Below, piece by piece: positions 17,101-18,187 of a stretch of 18,187 bases of DNA. The notes beneath the pieces are model-generated. The model did no database searches and was not told the origin of the DNA. It was given only the letters and a program-made list of their open reading frames with translations. Position numbers and translations under genes: made by a program. The DNA is taken from contig NZ_AEEA01000174.1 of NCBI RefSeq assembly GCF_000297095.1, forward strand, positions 1 to 18,187, in the 5' to 3' direction. Position 1 is the first letter of the stretch, and every line of letters starts with the position of its first letter. This DNA is from Treponema primitia ZAS-1 (lineage in GTDB: Bacteria > Spirochaetota > Spirochaetia > Treponematales > Breznakiellaceae).

Positions 17101-17891
17101 CAAGTAATGGGGCGAATAACTTTACCGGTGGATTTGCAACTCAAGTAACCGGCAACAATCCCGGAACTGCCGCCGGCGCACAGATTGTAGCCAACAGTAC
17201 CACCGATAAAAAGGGTGGTTTGTATACCGCAGTGGGCGCCTTAAGAGACGGTCGTGCGGTAATCGCCTGGTACGATGCGGTAAATCAGCAGCTTGTGTAT
17301 TCCTATTCTTCAGGAACCGATCCATCAACCACAACAACCGTTAATTGGCAAACCAACGCCAAGGTTATTGACACCGATTTTGCCGGCTGGCATGTGGACT
17401 TAACGGTGGATAATAATACGACCCAGGGCATCCACATAGCCTATTACAGCAGCAGCGGCGGGGATCTCAAGTATGCCTATCTGTCTTCCTATAATGCAAC
17501 ACCCCAGGTAGTTACGGTAGACTCCTTCCTTTCCGCCGGGACCAAGCTTATGATCAACACCAGGGCGGAAACAAGGACCGTGAGTGGTTCTTCCACCACC
17601 GTATACGTGCCCTACATCTCCTACTATCATGCTTCGTTCCCCCAGACACCAAACTCTGTACGGATAGCCTGGAGAAACAACTTCGATCAACTTTTGGATG
17701 GCGCAATCGTAGATAACTTTACCGGAAACTGGGAGGCCATGACGGTGCCCACCCCCAATATCCCGATAGAAGACTTTATCTGTAACGGTGTTCCCACCTC
17801 GGGAAACTTCAGCGGCGTAAACTTAACCAACAGTATACTATTGAGCTACATGACCAACCAGTACTACGAGCGGGCGTACATCAAGAAGTAA
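2097..17891 (+). CDS. Giant multidomain Ig-like repeat surface lipoprotein (5,264 residues)
   Basis: Probable function is adhesion or ligand binding at the cell surface, inferred from architecture alone. Domains in order: lipoprotein signal peptide (1-23) and Cys24; Ig-like segments at about 36-854; eight tandem double-Ig units at 855-2829; diverged Ig-like segments at 2830 to about 4690; an IPT/TIG domain at about 4699-4794; and a C-terminal propeller-like domain at about 4819-5264. Most segment borders carry the signature '(F/V)xVDTTxPxL', typical of bacterial Ig-like (Big) repeats. I see only three cysteines (24, 4874 and 5229), so the stalk cannot be disulphide-stabilised. The frame is open for 15.8 kb with no sign of a frameshift. 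It has its own promoter and terminator and no same-strand partner within the window. Other giant repeat proteins (cadherin-like adhesins, RTX adhesins) were considered. No C-terminal RTX nonapeptides, LPXTG motif or autotransporter barrel is visible, so anchoring by the N-terminal lipid is the best reading. Confidence 0.9.
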   Translation: MGKIGKAGKVFSFVILAVLTFLSCENPIQAGLGGRVDITPPSFSAANPITPSNGAFVFGTIGFTINAEDDLAVSKVEIAFLMPDPLNPAEKVWIYYPATLNPDGTYAYPFDTTQMPDGDMPVKLRATDGTGKSGELEVLYTVKNGPPTIEVQIPPEPEPGKQRELIAGGVMIGIATDLWGVAPGYPQIQFWRDGDIPPDPLDIAAWKSMDRPDAANWNTTMDPLNGKKATEFRFNAVNHDVPENTLLLPGFYHYRFLTMDAAGVLFNYPPLGSEKDYEDLSIVSGNELPNIEFTRLPNDYQRQSFFIKAQLSHSLGINMVDEFFAQKEGEAAPVALTYNVGPNTPNEDGKLLTRSFESFEIVPNQPYNTSTGEPYTFTDGAYEFTLKVISNQGSIGTQTYRAYIDTTAPVLNISQVEGAYAATAADAYTVNGVVRVSIGNPMEENGLGRVGSASGPRELKYFISPTVLTINQLIAEYEGAYHNGQEDGNNYFDTLADAYTAEPGSLNYPNPYRVVYSAAKFNTIVIDTTSLADNSTRYLYLIAKDKAANYGYTSITLNVDQETDRPRITIDGFDPSIRSDTDHGNPAKNPSGALNSLTSGRTISGTITDDDGLILIVDPANPGYIFNYDTFLPPTAVIPLTGDMLRINDSNPKQITFEAHLPEDFPDGKYTLEINVQDDKGKKNEFLSGRNGGDLDTVSVSTSLPSGTDRRTYFMLDTKPPKITPRYNGAAIAIGGVIASPGAFNLDGTVQDDMGVRRLEIRQQMTLNGLGQPISVPEVIIYNQPTDPALPFKTGITAHNDNDWALIGLPRDPVSPYAPILSPAPVVDGVYTYTIKATDNSTKTNDPEYTIIARVDTTGPALTVGTPGIGHLERGTPLFLSGTARDTLTPENPEVWYAIDRNTTIGTPATPAVAALLPGVWTKAQSGASWYGNVDVDALVAANSGEEGTFWAHFVAYDSWGNKGQTDDRSFMIDTKAPEIQNVALTNITTFPSPDEVKYVKNNWYSISFDAYDANALADVIISKNGTVLNKDGFLHTDSSGDYTLTLDKTGPGTNDPKKWIATLNLASQADGNYRYDLEVKDVSGLSVTQTFNIRVDTTGPALTLTTPSGSEVRDSALTLSGRAPDATLDGLSVWYKIDTTSTPTSPVTFSYVSTPANGWTQAVVDGESWNQPLTLTEGTKYAHLVAFDKLENPSSVIDKTLYIDYELPYITDWTTTTTDITLIDGVNYAKNFYSIEFTAHDSNQLSNVTIRKGGPSGTVLTEGLGGDYTLTKTNTSSPANTDWKYKLDLTGQADGSANYYITITDVRGRTNTLENSPGLPVDAHRDFTVYVDTTPPNLAVAEPIDGYESSADLRISGTAYDIGIPNGVTVWYKIDTTQTTSETGTPTTSGPLTLTGWNLVVAGSYWNRDIPHGRTNEGAYWASFIAYDKMGNKSSIVNRQFYVDSAPPTISAWTSSDITTPGSTIPTILTVGTYSFDFTAYDSNSIRSVTLKRDGVSLIPDGSPHTDTAGTYTLAKLASSDTNNWHYTVSLGGQVDGNYTYDIEINDIANKDNNLANTPGLSTLAYKTFKVRVDTTGPDLTVSAPTINFSAQSSSLFVSGTAVDALTTDAPEVYYTIARATAIASYSIPPSALDAAALAGNGTGGTWKKAGGAVDWSDNFDLSLLSGEGTFVARFVAYDRLGNQGGTEDRIFSVDTQPPSIKHDTGTGQVFGFGTANPVKTFSGDPVTYAKQDAYSFSFRAYDSNELADVSISKGGTPLTKGGPYTDASGTYTFTIEKRPNSESTDNPNEWLVTLDLSGQQDSRYSYVIEITDKVGRTNTDDNNTPGSSSPETDDDHNKFTVQVDTTGPTLSGISPANNYPVDANSLPVSGNVTDATSDGISVWYKIGDTDPGVPATAAAAQSDNWLPVMVNSPSWGGTASLTSVGEGTHHAYFIAYDKLDNPSIVYDRTILVDYNKPYIKDWNPSGITVLDGSNYAKAGYTLSFKAYDTNELKSVKVTRGTTADLFLVTAADLAGGTVTGSDSVPAPGSGTYSYTVIKETVALGDQWSVSVVFAGQIDGSATYTTLITDIRDKINDTDNTPSEEAADKQKSYTVRVDNTPPNLAVAEPTENFAISGVNLQISGTAYDTGLPNGVTVWYAIDGNASPPALGVLDLTTTPDTPTLGNWNLVVKGPSWDTGIPHGLGAGEGMRYIHFVANDQLENWSGYVNRKFFVDHNPPDITSWTSPDISAPGVTTLAKKDYTFTFTAHDTNGFGSVALKKNGVALNDDGSSQTDTPSGTYTLTKSPSSTPQNWIYTLTLANQADGNYPYSIEILDIAGKSNRDDNNTPATTDNFKTFTVQIDTTGPALEITEPAGTPPVGGTTVYISGKAIDALNPSGVTVWYVIDGNPTIGVPTSPPSGSPLALSGWSRALGSADWSQNAPVSGAEGIRYVHVIAYDSLGNPSSVESASFYVDIYPPQINNFVFTSGITIIDGSYYNTTGNYGFTFKAYDSNALKSITVRRGATVLVNNAIGAYTNTVIGDFTASVVVNSSKEWTVTVGLTVQTDESYPYTIEIVDITDRPNATNNAPGLVTDAFKEFSVLVDRVGPVVAVTSPAVGASVSGSSLYLGGSAIDTPSRDGVSVWYIIDGNTTVATLPSLPPSSPSPGAPLELTGWSMADNGESWSKLLPLSAADPEGERYLHVIAFDKLGNIGNLVDRKYFVDQTPPQIKAGTWNLTGINFLDPYNYAGKNYTIQFTAYDSNALASVKITRGTTVLEEGPQSGYTLTIDRTTDPTNKEWPVTLIIANQSDGNYDYTIDVIDATGKPNTLDNNTPLVLTDDHKNITVIVDTTPPLTKITSNPATVSNAGMNLSGVITRADNVNGVIHFAVSANDNRGVSGVKWFLIPYGTTFDLTTPADVKARYDAQTNPTYLVDSTTYEVLVDTTPLTPQTLYTLYVLAQDTAGNTSYNSTTPFTFFVDQRTDNPLVTLTNLSKEQPTDPDPAIRDGFILRGAVKDDDGVDPSSLRISFFNGSDWLSAGGTWDSSTAVPLPITPTGTITGSGRELTFTYPFPNTLSDGPGRKVVVSALDLESSKEGPAYTSTNAAKPGSVETTFDLDTAPPVITVAEPTDSTYKAEEASIHGTLTEMHPDVFRLSLDGGAYVNHIVDTDPNAGQLVLLNWNSTSGVGNWVYRLPILDTPLLSVGLHTITLEAVDKAGLTTTNLWRFYVDNTGPAISFRIDEVPYPTWTTVPTGMSILREGSLALRGDFRDDYSTVNNTFEYHFDTETESVWHSITTVTGAIANPGKYPSWTLFLDSIPTPFSGAVIPDGAHRVQIRAKDVLDNVTTSAWIGFRVDTADPTITNIQPLEANAVFSNVGNPVFTLTGIAADANLSSVTITRSGVTTPITVPAGATSVNWSYPVTGPAFSALAEGAHRFTITAIDAAGRTASVDWNFIKDTQPPVVEWSNLNTQPGVNSTLFQDISTLKILGVARDSNGVAFLTSTLKKWNGTTWDQVQSDTDLAPNNELVKNWVKDIATAGLATPLDGLYRITINAKDRGGNVLTPAAQREFRIDLAMPLVTIDTSTGTNPLKRYYNGKATGSGPIVVSGTASDANGISSIHAQISGTGAPAWAAADAVFTPTVGTAGTWVVTIPHSNSGTPLPEGGYTLNISATDGAGRISTTYGVFDFDSIDPTVTIDSPPKSARVTESITIRGSNNDSGSGLDEHSIWYQFTKLHTEASDPQWYEAAPGTGSNGGTWGSLSGWYSWNFGFLHTVVESSTTATEVYYDPATQTVIPQSDTGLWQTPFKIKVIDRAGNEQIIDDYFLLVDQFGDVPKLTISSPDPGAVLGGRVYVSGTALDNNYVNKIQYRVKPNPTMAPNEWSGISWIDGPSGFLTGGGNPALSVTWQFDINGDGALNPGAGEGMRPVLIQVRPIDAANGYPNVPGQPGDPVSLLIYFDAGVPRIGNEIVANNVPNNSPGANIFKPYVDGIQVSKTFIFEAEISDDSGLDRIQYWQDGTASAPNVIGQPVVTPPATKAAGSFTTGRKYMIKTIGTTDWMAIGANSDTVGASFTATGGGDGDGTAYEATATQEFIYKLRLEIPTNDGLSAYKDKTGYYSINIQAHDNSSPALRADKSYTVQIDNFYPYGTYSSPNVAAGWYNLRGTARDADSTSGPIQGLEKVVVYLSRNGDKIALHEYGVQSSTDTFNPTTQKVKRASDQAYVTLSDFPADALSGITIDRDEQSAGLDLDLDGYEEAWYDNGADRVWSARIDTTQLKDGPVTVHYVIFDKAGNATYYEQSLFIKNHAPAITSVTLGTDIFGNKTTGGTRLYTTGYFTTPAFVARNQRLSFKLAKVDGNGVAHYRITPVSQQQVAANTIVAGEIYTIVTPGSTDWLNLGALSNAVGTTFVATSNGGGNGQVYKYNTITAAELKTGDFAGNETTEIVYTNFTGIPNAENAYFLIKIYDSTVTAPPPAAIEANQLSDMIVVRVKIENDDTVPPTSRLYDLSPYAKNQSRYDIATTISNAGPGGIGEDQNMKFGGLYLDASNAISGHVEPRSVGPSIFLETGVPSTFSMDTVSGKVILRGYARDNQRISEIQVKFGTATPVKIIQVKASPATISAGHFQALEPVPAAGVRAWVYDDLSLDDHRVEWAYEWDTQTTAGMAIVGNITVRAIALDARVTNYAPVIYPLNPNTSISSLQGTGDSNVNYNTITMTAAPYISSMTTALSSAYPAKPSVFNRSALGLYPVRDTETITINGFNLGGASTVVKIGATTLGTPTVGSSAANQIRVPIGNTAKSGALTATVSSVESVNNRNNNNATFNKEPNSMNNSTLTDNRELYVWNTGALVNRTDLTNPFMRMDAASAYYMSYGRGAESMYFNKGGTETLFEQCFNKFHNTTVAFDTSGNYYGGATNTDRVNDAGGATSFTFYSRAPGNFVTGANAHYDGNQNAFVAATGVNNKRHLELSYNAATAQYRIDRVQIPRIAVIGEGTTSNPAKIYMSYFDGNNANNPVVFRYGTSNGANNFTGGFATQVTGNNPGTAAGAQIVANSTTDKKGGLYTAVGALRDGRAVIAWYDAVNQQLVYSYSSGTDPSTTTTVNWQTNAKVIDTDFAGWHVDLTVDNNTTQGIHIAYYSSSGGDLKYAYLSSYNATPQVVTVDSFLSAGTKLMINTRAETRTVSGSSTTVYVPYISYYHASFPQTPNSVRIAWRNNFDQLLDGAIVDNFTGNWEAMTVPTPNIPIEDFICNGVPTSGNFSGVNLTNSILLSYMTNQYYERAYIKK
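2202..4658 (+). other. N-terminal Ig-like segments (residues about 36-854)
   Basis: Segment borders recur as 'VDITPPSF' (about residue 36), 'IDTTAPVLNI' (about 404), 'VDQETDRPRITI' (559) and 'LDTKPPKITP' (716). Each is followed by a beta-strand-rich stretch with a central '(L/I)(S/D)GT(I/V)xDDxG' motif. These segments are longer and less regular than the array that follows. The stretch between about 150 and 400 shows less obvious repeats and may hold additional or larger domains. Confidence 0.65.
4659..10583 (+). repeat. Tandem array of eight double-Ig units (residues 855-2829)
   Basis: Unit starts lie at 4659, 5382, 6090, 6816, 7629, 8388, 9123 and 9849, giving lengths of 241, 236, 242, 271, 253, 245, 242 and 245 residues. 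Each unit has two halves. The first runs from 'VDTTGPxL' through 'SGTAxDxxxxxxVWYxID' to 'FVAYDxLGNxxxxxDRxFxVD'. The second carries 'FxAYDSNxLxxVxIxKxG', then 'YTLT', 'WxxTLxLAxQADGNYxYxIE', and a polar 'NxxDNNTP' loop before the next border. The halves are clearly different domain types that alternate. Units 1-3 and 4-6 correspond one to one (A-B-C, A'-B'-C'). Units 7 and 8 are extra and closest to each other in their second halves. Confidence 0.85.
14160..14299 (+). repeat. Inserted 'GTTDWxxIGA' module, copy 1 (residues about 4022-4068)
   Basis: The protein reads GSFTTGRKYMIKTIG, then TTDWMAIGANSDTVG and ASFTATGGGDGDGTAY. It interrupts an Ig-like domain between 'IQYWQDGT' and 'EFIYKLRLEI'. 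The pattern 'GxxYxI...GTTDfxxIGA.SnTVGxxFxATGxGxGxGTa' is familiar to me from phage and environmental structural proteins. I cannot name its Pfam entry. A second copy lies at 15180-15309. Confidence 0.7.
15180..15309 (+). repeat. Inserted 'GTTDWxxIGA' module, copy 2 (residues about 4362-4404)
   Basis: The protein reads AGEIYTIVTPGSTDWLNLGA, then LSNAVGTTFVATSNGGGNGQ and VYKY. It matches copy 1 position by position (G-x-x-Y-x-I, G-(T/S)-T-D-W, G-A-x-S-x-x-V-G, F-x-A-T) but is diverged in sequence. It sits inside the segment that begins at residue 4286, again between two strands. Confidence 0.7.
16191..16478 (+). other. IPT/TIG domain (residues about 4699-4794)
   Basis: After 'AAPYISSMTT' comes 'ETITINGFNLGGASTVVKIG' followed by 'ATTLGTP', then 'QIRVPIGNTAKSGALTATVS'. 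This is the normal IPT/TIG order: an ITIxGxxL strand, a (V/I)xIG strand, and a final strand with 'SGxLxxTV'. These immunoglobulin-like domains are common in surface receptors and before enzymatic or propeller heads. An asparagine-rich linker (4798-4820) follows. Confidence 0.7.
16551..17888 (+). other. C-terminal beta-propeller-like head (residues about 4819-5264)
   Basis: Blade-like strands recur: 'IYMSYFDG' (4982), 'AVIAWYDA' (5054), 'IHIAYYSS' (5112), 'YVPYISYYHA' then 'VRIAWRNN', and 'ILLSYMTN' (about 5248). Most are followed about 8-12 residues later by a 'LxYxYxSS'-type strand. This resembles sialidase-type or Kelch-like propellers that lack strict Asp boxes. I see no recognisable catalytic triad or quintet, so a binding head is as likely as an enzyme. 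The only two cysteines outside the signal peptide (4874 and 5229) lie here and could pair across the domain. Confidence 0.55.
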
Positions 17892-17909
17892 GGATTTTCT
17901 AAAAAGACA

Positions 17910-17953
17910 GGAGGAAGGAGAGGCCCACAACCTCTTCTTCCTCCGGGTTTTTT
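17910..17953 (+). terminator. Rho-independent terminator of the giant gene
   Basis: A 14-bp stem pairs GGAGGAAGGAGAGG (17910-17923) with CCTCTTCTTCCTCC (17931-17944); the only imperfect pair is one G-U. The loop is 7 bases (CCCACAA). GGGTTTTTT follows directly. It starts 19 bp after the TAA at 17889-17891. Confidence 0.9.
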
Positions 17954-18187
17954 CTTAAGAAACCGGAAATTTTTTAAAAATCGTGACTCCTGACTAAACG
18001 GCATTTATTATAAGATTCAATAACCACAACGGACACGAAGAAGAACCCGCTTACGCGGGGGAGGGAAAGGGGGGATTGTTTAAGCGGCATTCGGGATTAT
18101 GCGTGACCTACAATTTTAACTATCTATCCCAACTTCCTGTTTACCACACCTACTTCCGGAAATTTTCGGTTAGTTTTACCTTGAGTT
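17954..18187. other. Downstream intergenic sequence without a supported gene
   Basis: It begins with AT-rich sequence overlapping the 12-bp palindrome TTTCTTAAGAAA (17951-17962). A GC-rich inverted repeat, CCCGC-TTAC-GCGGG, lies at 18046-18059. Next to it, about 18023-18043, is a short stretch resembling the reverse complement of the 'ccttcgtgtcctccgtgg' sequence upstream of the Rpn gene. The last 100 bases have short open stretches on the minus strand that might be the end of a gene beyond the window, but nothing is recognisable. Confidence 0.5.

Overview
The window is dominated by one gene, a 5,264-codon reading frame on the + strand (2097-17891). It encodes a predicted lipid-anchored, surface-exposed giant protein. 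Upstream (1-1664) is a graveyard of small mobile or addiction-type genes. Downstream is a strong intrinsic terminator and a short stretch without a convincing gene. I see no rRNA, tRNA or CRISPR array. The relaxed lipoprotein box, the Rpn-type nuclease genes and the very long Ig-like repeat protein together suggest a spirochaete, most likely a Treponema of the gut (for example termite-gut) type. That assignment is inference; no marker gene is present to fix it.

Left part (1-1664). A minus-strand Rpn-family (PD-(D/E)XK nuclease / 'putative transposase') gene runs off the left edge. A second, nearly identical copy lies at 1132-1664 in the same orientation. It has lost 292 bp, which removes the nuclease core and shifts the frame, so it is a pseudogene. 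Between the copies lie remains of a toxin-antitoxin pair on the + strand: a RelE/HigB-like toxin whose middle is deleted in frame (685-849), and the N-terminal part of its HTH antitoxin (852 to about 970), which then runs into unrelated sequence. A 37-bp scrap of a third Rpn C-terminus follows at 1070-1106.

Regulatory part (1665-2096). This AT-rich leader holds a good sigma-70-like promoter (TTGAAT-17-TAGAAT, with the -10 element duplicated 12 bp downstream) and a Shine-Dalgarno sequence just before the giant gene.

Giant gene (2097-17891). In order it encodes: a lipoprotein signal peptide (Cys24); about four Ig-like segments; a tandem array of eight double-Ig units of 236-271 residues (residues 855-2829); about thirteen more diverged Ig-like segments, two of which carry the same small inserted module; an IPT/TIG domain; and a 446-residue C-terminal domain with beta-propeller-like strands. 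The first six array units form a duplicated triplet, (A-B-C)(A'-B'-C'), showing at least two levels of duplication. The simplest picture is a membrane-anchored stalk of thirty or more beta-sandwich domains presenting a C-terminal head, probably for adhesion or binding. The ligand is unknown. The gene has its own promoter and terminator and looks monocistronic.
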